Source: PALSA-505 sp035308365
GTDB taxonomy: Bacteria; Actinomycetota; Actinomycetes; Streptosporangiales; Streptosporangiaceae
Reading direction: 5' to 3'
Length of the DNA stretch: 64,000 bases
Assembly (NCBI GenBank): GCA_035308365.1
Contig: DATGGU010000051.1
Coordinates: forward strand, 29,140 to 93,139
Made by a program: the position numbers and the translations under genes. Position 1 is the stretch's first letter, and each line of letters opens with the position of its first letter. Below, piece after piece: positions 51,057 to 59,084 of the stretch. Under the pieces are notes generated by a model. It was not told where the DNA came from and did no database searches. It saw only the letters and a program-made list of their open reading frames with translations.

Positions 51057-51677
51057 ATGACGACAGAGGTTCCACAGCCGGCCACCCGGGTGTCCGAGCG
51101 CGGCGCGGCCACCAGATCGGGACTGCTCGCGGCGGCGCGCGATGTGTTCACGTCCACCGGGTACGCGCAGGCGGGGGTCACCGACATCGTCGCGACGGCG
51201 GGTGCCAGCGTCGGCAGCCTCTACCACCACTTCACCGGCAAGGCCGATCTTTACCTCACCCTGTTCGAAGAGTTCCACGAGGACCAGGCGGAGCGGGCCC
51301 GGGCCGCGGTCCGGCGCAGCCGCGCGGCCGGGGAGACCGATCCGAAGCTGCTGTTCCTGGCCGGCGCCGGCGCCTATCTGGATGGATGCTTCGAGCAGCG
51401 GGATCTGGCCAGGCTCTTCGTGTCCGGCGACGCACCGCCGGGATTCGACGTCGTGATGCGGCGGCGGCTGCGCGAATGGGCGGACCGGAACGCGGACTTC
51501 TTCGCCAGGAGCGCTGAGCCGGTCGACGAGGCGGTCTGCGTGGTGCTGACCGGCGCGCTCATGCTGACCGTCGCCGAGGTGGCGCTCTGCGAGGACGCGC
51601 ACCGGGCGCGCCGCCTCGCCGACAGTGTGCTCAAGATCATGTCACAGATCGACGGTCAGCATGTTCTAGGACCCTGA
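51057..51677 (+). CDS. TetR-family transcriptional regulator
   Basis: 206 residues from the ATG at 51057. The helix-turn-helix reads ATRSGLLAAARDVFTSTGYA, then GVTDIVATAGASVGSLYHHF. The all-helical effector domain follows. It is divergent from glpX over 139 bp and overlaps the 3' end of a lipoprotein gene by 12 bases, tail to tail. The ligand is unknown; the divergent glpX or itself may be the target. Confidence 0.9.
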   Translation: MTTEVPQPATRVSERGAATRSGLLAAARDVFTSTGYAQAGVTDIVATAGASVGSLYHHFTGKADLYLTLFEEFHEDQAERARAAVRRSRAAGETDPKLLFLAGAGAYLDGCFEQRDLARLFVSGDAPPGFDVVMRRRLREWADRNADFFARSAEPVDEAVCVVLTGALMLTVAEVALCEDAHRARRLADSVLKIMSQIDGQHVLGP

Positions 51678-52349
51678 CCCCGGCTGGACGACGTTGACGC
51701 TCAGCAGGTGGACCGGCTTGGAGCAGGCGTTCGAGCTGTAGTGCACGTACAGCGGCACGGTCTGGTTGGGCGGGTAGACCTGCAGCCAGGTCGTCGCCAC
51801 CGGGCCGCACTGGGCCGGGGAGTAGTTGCCTGCGTCCACGATCCGCAGCAGCGCGCTGGCGGTGCCGTGCGGCCGCAGGGTGACCAGTTGGCGCGGCGGG
51901 CTGGGGTTTTCGGTGGCGGCGAGGCCGACCTGCTTGACCGGGGCTCCGCTGGCGAGCGAGACGCCTGGGTAGCCGTAGAGCGTGCACGTCTGGTTGCTCA
52001 GGTTGGTGAAGACGATCGCAACGTAGACGCTGCCCGCGGTGCCCTGCGACGCCCCGGGAGCGGCGTGCAGGTAGCGGGACAGGCAGCCCGGGAGCGCGCT
52101 GGCTTGTGTGGCGCCCTGGCTGGGGCCGCTGGTGCCGGTGGCGTCAGTGGTGCCGGTGGCCGGCGCGATCGTTTCGGGGTTGCTGGGCGTGGACGAGGTG
52201 GGCGGACTTGACGTGATTGGGCTTGATGTGGTGGAGCTGCCAGATGTTGCCGGTGGGCTGGCTGTGCCGCAGGCGGTGACCAGCGCGGCCACACCGGCCA
52301 GTGCTGCTCCCGCGATCGTCCGGCGGCCTATGTGCTGGGCTGAAGCCAC
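51666..52349 (-). CDS. DUF4232 lipoprotein
   Basis: 227 residues. A lipoprotein signal ends in the lipobox LVTAC with C27. A Ser/Thr/Pro-rich linker (~30-80) precedes a DUF4232 beta-sandwich domain containing VAIVFTNLSNQTCTLYGYPG, SLASGAPV and CGPVATTWLQVYPPN. Function is unknown; the protein should sit on the outer face of the membrane. Convergent with the TetR gene and overlapping it by 12 bases. Confidence 0.88.
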   Translation of the reverse strand: MASAQHIGRRTIAGAALAGVAALVTACGTASPPATSGSSTTSSPITSSPPTSSTPSNPETIAPATGTTDATGTSGPSQGATQASALPGCLSRYLHAAPGASQGTAGSVYVAIVFTNLSNQTCTLYGYPGVSLASGAPVKQVGLAATENPSPPRQLVTLRPHGTASALLRIVDAGNYSPAQCGPVATTWLQVYPPNQTVPLYVHYSSNACSKPVHLLSVNVVQPGSGS

Positions 52350-52553
52350 GGCGTTTCCTCTCTCCGAGCGGCTTCGCGAGCGTTGCGATCGGTATGACGC
52401 TGGAAGAGTGGCGGAGGTTGGGCGAGTTCCGCGGGAAATGTGAGCCGTTGACGCTTACTCATTTGCTGTGGAACGATTTGCACGTTTGGGCGCCTGTGAG
52501 CAGGTGCTTGTGGGCAAGTACAGGACAGGCCATGGCAGGGCTGGGTGATATAG

Positions 52554-54542
52554 ATGCCAGACGGGTTCCTCATTGGCAGCCCTCGGCGGGGCGGTAACCT
52601 CCGGCGGACGTGCGCGGTTCTCGGCACTGCGGTCGCGGTGACCGCGGCGCTCAGCGGGCCCGCCGCGGCGAGCGCGGCGCGTGGCGCTCCGGCTCGTGCT
52701 CATCCGGCGGGTGTCCGGATGGCGCAGTACAGCGCCGCGGCGAAGGAATACGGTGTGCCAGCGAGCGTCCTGCTGGCCATCGGGTACAACGAGTCCCGCT
52801 GGGAGCCGCACGGGAGCATGCCCAGCGCCGACGGCGGCTACGGGCTGATGAACCTGACCGCGAAGACGTTCTCCGCGGTCAGCGGGCGCACCGGGAAGCC
52901 GGTCCAGCAGAGCCTGGTCAAGACGCACTACACGCTCGCCGAGGCGGCCCGCCTGCTGCACGTCCCGGCCGCGACGCTGAAGTCAGACAACGCCGAGAAC
53001 ATCCGGGGTGCCGCGGCGGTGCTGGCCCGGTACGCCCGGGCGCTTGATGACGGAAGGCTGCCCGCCACGGTGGGCGGCTGGTACGGCGCGGTTGCCGAGT
53101 TCAGCGGTGACACGCAGCAGCGGACCGCCGAACTGTTCGCCGACGACGTGTTCGCCACGGTGCGCAGCGGCGCCTCGCTGGTCACCTCCGACGGCCAGGC
53201 CATGCGGCTGGCGGCGTCGCCGGCGACACGTCCCGACCGCGGCCTGATCAGCAAGCTCGGCCTGAAGGCGGCGCCGAAGTCCAGCGTGCCTGTGGACTGC
53301 CCGGCCGACCTGAACTGCACGTTCACCCCGGCCGCGTACGCCGAGGACCCCGGCAACAACCCGGAGAACTATGGCGACTACGACATCGCCACCCGGCCGC
53401 GGGACCTGAAGATCAACTCGATCGTCATCCACGACACCGAGGAGTCGTACGCGGACACCATCGCCACGTTCGAGAACCCCGCGTCCTACGTCAGCGCCAA
53501 CTACGTGATCCAGTCCTCGACCGGTGACATCACCGAGATGGTCCGGCCGCAGGACGTCGCCTGGGCGGTCGGCAACTGGTACTACAACACCCACTCGATC
53601 AGCATCGAACACGAGGGGTTCGCGGCGCAGGGTTCGGTCTGGTACACCCAGACGATGTACAAGGCGTCCGCTGAGCTGGTGAAATACCTGGCGCACCGGT
53701 TCGGCATCCCGCTCAGCCGCGAGTACATCGTCGGCCACGACAACGTGGTCGGTCCGACCACCGGCCTCACGGCGATCCAGCACTGGGACCCGGGCCCGTT
53801 CTGGAACTGGCAGTACTACATGGGCCTGCTGCATGGGAAGCCGGCCGGAGCCGAGCTGTCCAGTGCCGGCACGGCCACACCCGATGGGCAGCACGTGGTG
53901 GTCATCGACCCCAACTGGGCCACCAACGAGCCGCCGGTGACCGACTGCCAGACCGGGACCTGCGTCAAGCTGCCCAAACAGCCGGCCAGCTTCGTCTACC
54001 TGCATACCCAGCCGAGTTTCGCCTCGCCGTTGCTCAGCGACCCCACGCTGCATCCCAGCGGAACCCCGGGGACGCATGAGGATAACGACTGGGGTGACAA
54101 GGCTCCGTACGGAGAGAAATATGTGGTCGCCGGGCAGCATGGTCACTGGACCGGGATCTGGTACGGCGGTGGCGTCGGCTGGTTCTACAACCCGCCGGGC
54201 TCAGGGCAGACCGGCCGGTACACCAGTTCGCTGGTGATCACGCCGAAGCCGGGTGTCTCCTCGATCCCGGTGTACGGCAGCGCCTTCCCGGAGGCGTCCG
54301 CCTACCCGAAGGTCGTGCCCGTACAGCCGAACGCGCCGCTGGTGTACACGATCCCCGCTGGTCAGCAGTACGTCGTGACCGGGGCCGTGCCTGACGACTA
54401 CTACTACGCGGTGACCTTCGATTCGAGCATGCCGGACGACCACACCGTGATCAGGGGGAAGACGCTCTACTACCAGATCATCTACAACCACCGGTTGTGC
54501 TATGTGAAGGCGGCCGATGTGGTGGTGAGCTACCTGCGTTAG
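52554..54542 (+). CDS. Secreted cell-wall hydrolase with SLT-like and N-acetylmuramoyl-L-alanine amidase domains
   Basis: 662 residues. Signal peptide ~1-43. The first domain (~55-190) is lysozyme/transglycosylase-like: VPASVLLAIGYNESRWEPHG with a probable catalytic Glu, then GGYGLMNLT. The second (~285-425) is an Amidase_2 zinc amidase: NSIVIHDTEESY, SANYVIQSSTGDITEMV, HSISIEHEGF and YIVGHDNV give the His/Glu/His zinc and catalytic set. The C-terminal ~230 residues form SH3-like or binding modules. It would cut both glycan and peptide parts of peptidoglycan. Confidence 0.9.
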   Translation: MPDGFLIGSPRRGGNLRRTCAVLGTAVAVTAALSGPAAASAARGAPARAHPAGVRMAQYSAAAKEYGVPASVLLAIGYNESRWEPHGSMPSADGGYGLMNLTAKTFSAVSGRTGKPVQQSLVKTHYTLAEAARLLHVPAATLKSDNAENIRGAAAVLARYARALDDGRLPATVGGWYGAVAEFSGDTQQRTAELFADDVFATVRSGASLVTSDGQAMRLAASPATRPDRGLISKLGLKAAPKSSVPVDCPADLNCTFTPAAYAEDPGNNPENYGDYDIATRPRDLKINSIVIHDTEESYADTIATFENPASYVSANYVIQSSTGDITEMVRPQDVAWAVGNWYYNTHSISIEHEGFAAQGSVWYTQTMYKASAELVKYLAHRFGIPLSREYIVGHDNVVGPTTGLTAIQHWDPGPFWNWQYYMGLLHGKPAGAELSSAGTATPDGQHVVVIDPNWATNEPPVTDCQTGTCVKLPKQPASFVYLHTQPSFASPLLSDPTLHPSGTPGTHEDNDWGDKAPYGEKYVVAGQHGHWTGIWYGGGVGWFYNPPGSGQTGRYTSSLVITPKPGVSSIPVYGSAFPEASAYPKVVPVQPNAPLVYTIPAGQQYVVTGAVPDDYYYAVTFDSSMPDDHTVIRGKTLYYQIIYNHRLCYVKAADVVVSYLR

Positions 54543-54624
54543 CCGGCGCGTCGCGGAGCCTCCGCACCCCGCTCATCGCGGGGTGCGGGGGCACCGTCTT
54601 TCTGGTCGCTGGAAACCCTGCCGG

Positions 54625-54900
54625 CTAGAAGGGCGCGGCGTCCTCGGCGCTGCCCTGCCCGGCAGGGCTGCCTGTCTCCGCCGCGGCCTCGCTCGGTCCC
54701 GGGCCGCCGGAGCGCTGCGCCATGGCGGTGGCGATCCTGGCCCTGGCGCCCTCCAGCCATTCGGCGCAGATCGCGGCCAGCCGCTCGCCTCGCTCCCAGA
54801 GGTCGAGCGAGTCTTCGAGGCTGAGGCCGCCGGCTTCAAGCCGCTTCACCACGTCGATGAGTTCATCGCGTGCCTGCTCGTAGGAGAGCGACTGGTTCAC
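54625..54900 (-). CDS. xseB: Exodeoxyribonuclease VII small subunit
   Basis: 91 residues. The helical-hairpin pattern SYEQARDELIDVVKRLEAGG, LSLEDSLDLWERGERLA is characteristic. It partners XseA to degrade single-stranded DNA. The tail after residue 65 is disordered. The GTG start overlaps the stop of an SGNH-domain remnant by four bases, whereas xseB normally follows xseA directly; xseA is ~1.1 kb upstream here. Confidence 0.93.
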   Translation of the reverse strand: MNQSLSYEQARDELIDVVKRLEAGGLSLEDSLDLWERGERLAAICAEWLEGARARIATAMAQRSGGPGPSEAAAETGSPAGQGSAEDAAPF

Positions 54901-55316
54901 AGGCCCAACTTATCCAATGGCCGCCCGCTCGGCCGCGATCGCGGCGCGAGCGCCGGTGGGCCGGCCGGCGCGGCAGCCGGCGGGCCCGTCCGTTGCTGCC
55001 CCAGCCGGCGGGCAGCCTGCTGCACGGCCGCCGCCAGCATCCGCGCGTAGAGCACGGCGCCCGGCGGCCGGGGATGGACTCCGTCGTCCCAGAGCAGGTT
55101 CGTCCGGTCCCGGATCGTGCTGAACCAGTTGGCCAGCACGATGTCGTGGTCGTGACGCGCCGCCCCGGCCAGGACCGCGTTCACCTCCGTCTGCCAGGGC
55201 CGGGGTACGAACGTGTTGACCAGCACGAGCATCCGTTCCGGGCCGGCAAGGGTGATCAGCGCGCGTATCTGCCCGCTGGTTACCGGCCCGTTGGTACCGC
55301 GAGCCCGCGCAGCCCG
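54897..55316 (-). pseudogene. C-terminal SGNH-domain remnant of an acyltransferase
   Basis: In-frame stop at 55317-55319 then 139 codons without a proper start. It encodes the end of an SGNH hydrolase domain: GTNGPVTSGQIRALI (block III), VLVNTFVPRPWQTEVN and the catalytic Asp-His pair in LLWDDGVHPRPPGAVLYARM. This domain ends OafA-type membrane O-acyltransferases. The membrane part and the nucleophile region are missing, so it is a fragment. It lies between xseB and the GyrI-like gene. Confidence 0.75.
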
Positions 55317-55447
55317 TCAAGACCTGGCGACCGGGCACGGGAAGATGGGCGGCGCACATCGTAATCCTGGGATCTACGCTGCCTGGATCGCAGAAGACAC
55401 GCCGGACCAGGGGTCCTTACTGCCGAATGAGGCCGGCCACCCTCGCC

Positions 55448-55945
55448 TCATTCATGAATGAGGTAGGCAATCTCGGTCTCCCATTTGGACGGATCAGGCT
55501 CGGCCGACGGATCGCTGATAAAGCACTCAAAGCGGCTGCGCCATCCCGAGCCATGACCGGTATCCCATGAGTCGAACGACACGCCCCGCTGTCCGGCCCA
55601 ATCCTGGAGCGTTTCGTTTGCCGCTATGAGCTGGTCATACGAACCGGTGTGCAGCAGCGAGACATATTGCCCGCCGGGCAGCACGGCGGCCCGGATCTGT
55701 TCGTCACCCTCGATTCCCGCCGGAACCGGAACTCCAAGTTCGATCTCGAGATCCGCCGCCATGTCGATCACGAAGTAACGGATGAAGGGTGGCCCGGCGA
55801 GGGCAATCCCACGTTCTTCCAGCCACGCAAAGATGCGCGGGAAGGTCGAGTCGATCGCTTGCGGCAGCGAACTCATCGTTACCGTGAGCGGAACGCCCAC
55901 ATAAGGCTGCTCATCCCGGGTCACAATCCTTGGCTCACCTGCCAC
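55448..55945 (-). CDS. GyrI-like effector-binding domain protein
   Basis: 165 residues from a GTG with GGAGAGG upstream. The fold is that of GyrI/SOUL-like small-molecule binding domains seen at the C-terminus of AraC and MerR regulators: YVGVPLTVTMSSLPQAI, then IELGVPVPAGIEG, LPGGQYVSLLHTGSYDQLI and the last strand with FECFISDPS. It stands alone without a DNA-binding part. It may bind toxic compounds or gyrase. Its final codons lie in an 18-bp perfect palindrome (55446-55463). Confidence 0.85.
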   Translation of the reverse strand: MAGEPRIVTRDEQPYVGVPLTVTMSSLPQAIDSTFPRIFAWLEERGIALAGPPFIRYFVIDMAADLEIELGVPVPAGIEGDEQIRAAVLPGGQYVSLLHTGSYDQLIAANETLQDWAGQRGVSFDSWDTGHGSGWRSRFECFISDPSAEPDPSKWETEIAYLIHE

Positions 55946-55998
55946 GGTATTCCTCTCCGTTTGTATGCGAACATCCCGTACCAGCCCGGAGCTGCCGG

Positions 55999-57216
55999 CT
56001 ACATGCCGTTCTCAGGCTGGCTGGCTGTGACGGTGAGCTGGTCGTCGGTGAACCGGACCGTCAGTTTCTCGCCGCCGGTGACCTGTGCGGCAGCCCTGAC
56101 CACGCTGCCGTCCGCCTGCTGCACGATCGCGTACCCGCGGCGCAATGTCCCGGCCGGGGAGAGCGTGAGCAGCCGGGCCCGGGTGTGTTCGAGGTCTCTC
56201 CCAGCGTGATCGAGCTGAGCGCAGACGCCCCGGAGTGCCCGTTCGGACAGATTTCTTATTTTTTCTTCCAGCCTTTCTACTTCGCGTACCGGATTGGCGA
56301 GAGCAGGGCGCGATACGGCCGCCGCCAGCCAGGCACGCTCTCGGTCGATCGTGCCCGCCAGACAGCGCCGGGCGCGACCGCGCAATTGATCGATGAGGAC
56401 GAGTTGCTCAGCGACATCCGGTACGACGCGTTTGGCCGCGTCGGTTGGCGTGGATGCGCGGACATCGGCGACGAAGTCGAGCAGCGGGCTGTCCTGCTCA
56501 TGCCCTATGGCACTGACCACGGGCGTCCGGCAGGCAGCCACGGCCCGGACGAGAGCCTCGTCGGAGAACGGCAGCAGATCCTCCACCGACCCACCGCCAC
56601 GGCTGATGATGATCACATCTATGCCGGAATCGTCGTCCAGCTTCCCGAGGGCCTCGATGATCTCCGTCACGGCCTGACTGCCCTGCACGGCCACTTGCTC
56701 GACGCGGAAGCGCACCGCTGGCCACCGGTTGGCGGCGGTGCGGCGCACATCGCGTTCGGCGGCAGACTCACGGCCACAGATCAGGCCGATCACGCGCGGC
56801 AGGAACGGCGGCCTGCGCTTACGTTCGGTGGCAAACAGGCCTTCGGCAGCCAGTTCCTTGCGCAGTCGTTCCAGCCTGGCCAGCAACTCCCCAATGCCCA
56901 CCTGCCTGACCTCCAGAGCGGTCAGTGCGAACGAGCCGCGGGTGGCGTTGAAGTCGGGCTTTGCCCAGACGACCACCCGCGCACCCGGCCCAGGTGGGGG
57001 ATCGGTCACGTCGAACACGGTGCGGGGGCAGATGACACGGACCGAGACGGCCGCCAGGGGATCGCGGAGCGTCACGAAAACCGTGCCGCCCCGCCTGTTC
57101 AGCTCGGCGATCTGACCTTCGACCCAGATCCGGCCCAGCTTTGTGATCCAGTCGCCGACCATCAGGAGCATTTTCCGGACCGGGACAGGTGACTCCGCGG
57201 AGGTCTCGAGTGGCAT
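55999..57216 (-). CDS. xseA: Exodeoxyribonuclease VII large subunit
   Basis: 405 residues. The N-terminal OB-fold (WVEGQIAELNRRGGTVFVTL) is followed by the catalytic domain with the family core ICGRESAAERDV, VIIISRGGGSVEDLLPFSDE and SAIGHEQDSPLLDFVADVRA, and a coiled-coil region. It binds XseB to process single-stranded DNA in both directions. Most relatives have a GLITG instead of GLICG. It starts five bases after the stop of the upstream KTA-repeat gene and is in the same operon. Confidence 0.93.
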   Translation of the reverse strand: MPLETSAESPVPVRKMLLMVGDWITKLGRIWVEGQIAELNRRGGTVFVTLRDPLAAVSVRVICPRTVFDVTDPPPGPGARVVVWAKPDFNATRGSFALTALEVRQVGIGELLARLERLRKELAAEGLFATERKRRPPFLPRVIGLICGRESAAERDVRRTAANRWPAVRFRVEQVAVQGSQAVTEIIEALGKLDDDSGIDVIIISRGGGSVEDLLPFSDEALVRAVAACRTPVVSAIGHEQDSPLLDFVADVRASTPTDAAKRVVPDVAEQLVLIDQLRGRARRCLAGTIDRERAWLAAAVSRPALANPVREVERLEEKIRNLSERALRGVCAQLDHAGRDLEHTRARLLTLSPAGTLRRGYAIVQQADGSVVRAAAQVTGGEKLTVRFTDDQLTVTASQPENGM

Positions 57217-57221
57217 TCCGC

Positions 57222-57866
57222 TCAGCCGGCTGCCGGATCGGTGCCTTCGGCCTCTTCCAGTTTGGCGATGCGGCGCTCGAACATGGCGATCACGTTCGCC
57301 CGGTCTTCGTGGTTGCGCTCGTAGCTGAGCAGATCGCGGACCTGACCGATGTCGAGGCCACGCAGCCGGGCGCGGAGCGATGCGATCGACAGTTCCGAGT
57401 AGTGCGGCACTGGCAGAACACCGGTGCCGCGAACCTCGGCCGGGCCGGCTGTGGCGGCTTCGGCGGGTGTGGCCGGGCCCGGCTGGGCGGTTTTGGCGGT
57501 TTTGGCCGCTTTGGCGGGTGTGGCGGTTTTGGCGGCTTTGGCGGTTTTGGCGGCTTTGGCGGGTGTGGCGGTTTTGGCGGGTGTGGCGGGTGTGGCCGTC
57601 GTTGCGGGTGCGGCGTCCGCCTTGGCGTTGCCCGGCTTCGCTGTAGCAGTTGCGCTGGTTGCGTCGGTTGCGTTACTCCGCGCCGGAGCTGGCGTATCAC
57701 GCGTGTCGCGCGCGCCCGCGGAGCCGTCAGGGGAGTGTTCCTGGCCAATGGCCCTGCGGCGGATACGTTCGGTCATGAGCAGAACCTGGCCGATGCCGGC
57801 AAAGACGGCCCGCAACACCTGTGCCGGGGCCTCCTTGATGCGTTCGGGTGTCTGCGGGATTCGCAT
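57222..57866 (-). CDS. Actinobacterial protein with Lys/Thr/Ala/Pro repeats (between xseA and ispH)
   Basis: 214 residues. A conserved amphipathic N-terminus (TPERIKEAPAQVLRAVFAGI) is followed by ~50 residues of near-repeats (AKTATPAKAAKTAKAAKTA), which look like a histone H1-like or lipid/nucleic-acid-binding tail. The C-terminal domain has YSELSIASLRARLRGLDIGQ, VRDLLSYERNHEDRA and a charged helix. It occupies the place of Rv1109c in mycobacteria; related proteins have been linked to lipid droplets, which I recall but cannot verify. GGAGAGA precedes the ATG. Confidence 0.8.
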   Translation of the reverse strand: MRIPQTPERIKEAPAQVLRAVFAGIGQVLLMTERIRRRAIGQEHSPDGSAGARDTRDTPAPARSNATDATSATATAKPGNAKADAAPATTATPATPAKTATPAKAAKTAKAAKTATPAKAAKTAKTAQPGPATPAEAATAGPAEVRGTGVLPVPHYSELSIASLRARLRGLDIGQVRDLLSYERNHEDRANVIAMFERRIAKLEEAEGTDPAAG

Positions 57867-57990
57867 GGCTGATCTCTCCTCGGGGAGTCACCGCTGATGA
57901 CCGGCGCCTCAGGCCATGGTGCCGCAACCCGGTTGGCGATATGTAGCCGTGCCGGGGACACGAGCCTACAGGCCAGGACGGCCGACCTCA

Positions 57991-57996
57991 TACGAT
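57991..57996 (+). promoter_or_regulatory. -10 box TACGAT of ispH (leaderless)
   Basis: Same TACGAT and the same 6-base spacing to ATG (58003) as at the response regulator promoter. Confidence 0.55.
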
Positions 57997-58002
57997 AGAC
58001 GC

Positions 58003-58977
58003 ATGGCCGTAACTACCCGACGTGTCCTGCTTGCCAGGCCCCGCGGATACTGCGCAGGGGTCGACCGCGCCGTGCAGGCTGTCGAGAGAGCGCTGGAGCG
58101 GTACGGCTCTCCCGTCTACGTTCGCAAGCAGATCGTGCACAACACGCACGTCGTCCGCACGCTGGAGCAGCGCGGCGCGATCTTCGTGGATGAGACGGAC
58201 GAGGTGCCGGAAGGGGCGGTGGTCGTCTTCTCCGCCCACGGCGTGGCCCCGCAGGTGCGCGAAGCGGCCGCGCTGCGTGGCCTGAACACCATCGATGCGA
58301 CCTGCCCGCTGGTCACCAAGGTGCACAGCGAAGCCCGCCGGTTCGCCGCACACGACTACGACATCCTGCTCATCGGTCACGAGGGGCATGAAGAGGTCGA
58401 AGGCACGAGCGGCGAGGCACCCTCGCATGTCCACCTGGTCGACGGGCCGGGCGATGTGGCCAGCGTCCAGGTGCGCGACCCGGCCAAGGTCGTGTGGCTG
58501 TCCCAGACGACGCTCTCGGTGGACGAGACGAACGAGACCGTCGCGGCACTGCGCGAGCGGTTCCCGCTGCTGCTCGACCCGCCCAGCGACGACATCTGCT
58601 ACGCCACCCAGAACAGGCAGGCGGCGGTCAAGCGGATCGCTGCCGACTGCGACGTCGTCCTCGTGGTCGGCTCACCGAACTCATCCAATTCGGTCCGCCT
58701 CGTCGAGGTCGCCAAGGACGCCGGCGCAAAGGCTGCCTACCTGGTTGAGAATGGCCCGGCCATCCAGGAGGAATGGCTGGACGGCGCGGACTGTGTGGGC
58801 GTCACGAGTGGCGCCTCGGTCCCCGAGGAACTTGTGACCGGCGCGCTGGAGCGGCTCGCCGGGCTCGGGTTCGGCAGCGTCGAAGAGGTCGAGGCGATCG
58901 AGGAAAACATGGTGTTCGCGCTGCCGAGGGAGCTGCGCATCCGCCCCGGAGCAGCCTTGCCTAGTCCGGGTGCCTAG
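58003..58977 (+). CDS. ispH: 4-hydroxy-3-methylbut-2-enyl diphosphate reductase
   Basis: 324 residues from the ATG at 58003; an upstream GTG frame adds 29 residues without support. It makes IPP and DMAPP in the last step of the MEP pathway. The 4Fe-4S cysteines are C17 (RGYCAGVDRA), the one in IDATCPLVTKVH near 98 and the one in DDICYATQNRQ near 199. Substrate residues are in EVEGTSGEA and VVGSPNSSNS. The order xse-KTA protein-ispH matches mycobacteria. Confidence 0.95.
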   Translation: MAVTTRRVLLARPRGYCAGVDRAVQAVERALERYGSPVYVRKQIVHNTHVVRTLEQRGAIFVDETDEVPEGAVVVFSAHGVAPQVREAAALRGLNTIDATCPLVTKVHSEARRFAAHDYDILLIGHEGHEEVEGTSGEAPSHVHLVDGPGDVASVQVRDPAKVVWLSQTTLSVDETNETVAALRERFPLLLDPPSDDICYATQNRQAAVKRIAADCDVVLVVGSPNSSNSVRLVEVAKDAGAKAAYLVENGPAIQEEWLDGADCVGVTSGASVPEELVTGALERLAGLGFGSVEEVEAIEENMVFALPRELRIRPGAALPSPGA

Positions 58978-59012
58978 TCCGGGTGCCTAGTCCGGTCGCC
59001 TGGTCCGGGCGC
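58961..59012 (+). repeat. 13-bp tandem repeat across the ispH stop
   Basis: Four 13-bp units (58961, 58974, 58987, 59000), the first two identical: CTAGTCCGGGTGC. The third and fourth differ in two or three positions. The ispH stop codon TAG lies in the second unit. Confidence 0.9.
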
Positions 59013-59084
59013 CTGCCACCCCAGCCCGGCCAACGATCCGGGCCGTCGGATCGGCACTGCACGCCAGCGTGAGATAGTCCTAGC

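Noticed and set aside
57916..58002. N-terminal extension of IspH
   Set aside because: The extension has no family support, and the ATG at 58003 has a correctly spaced -10 box and matches the usual IspH start.
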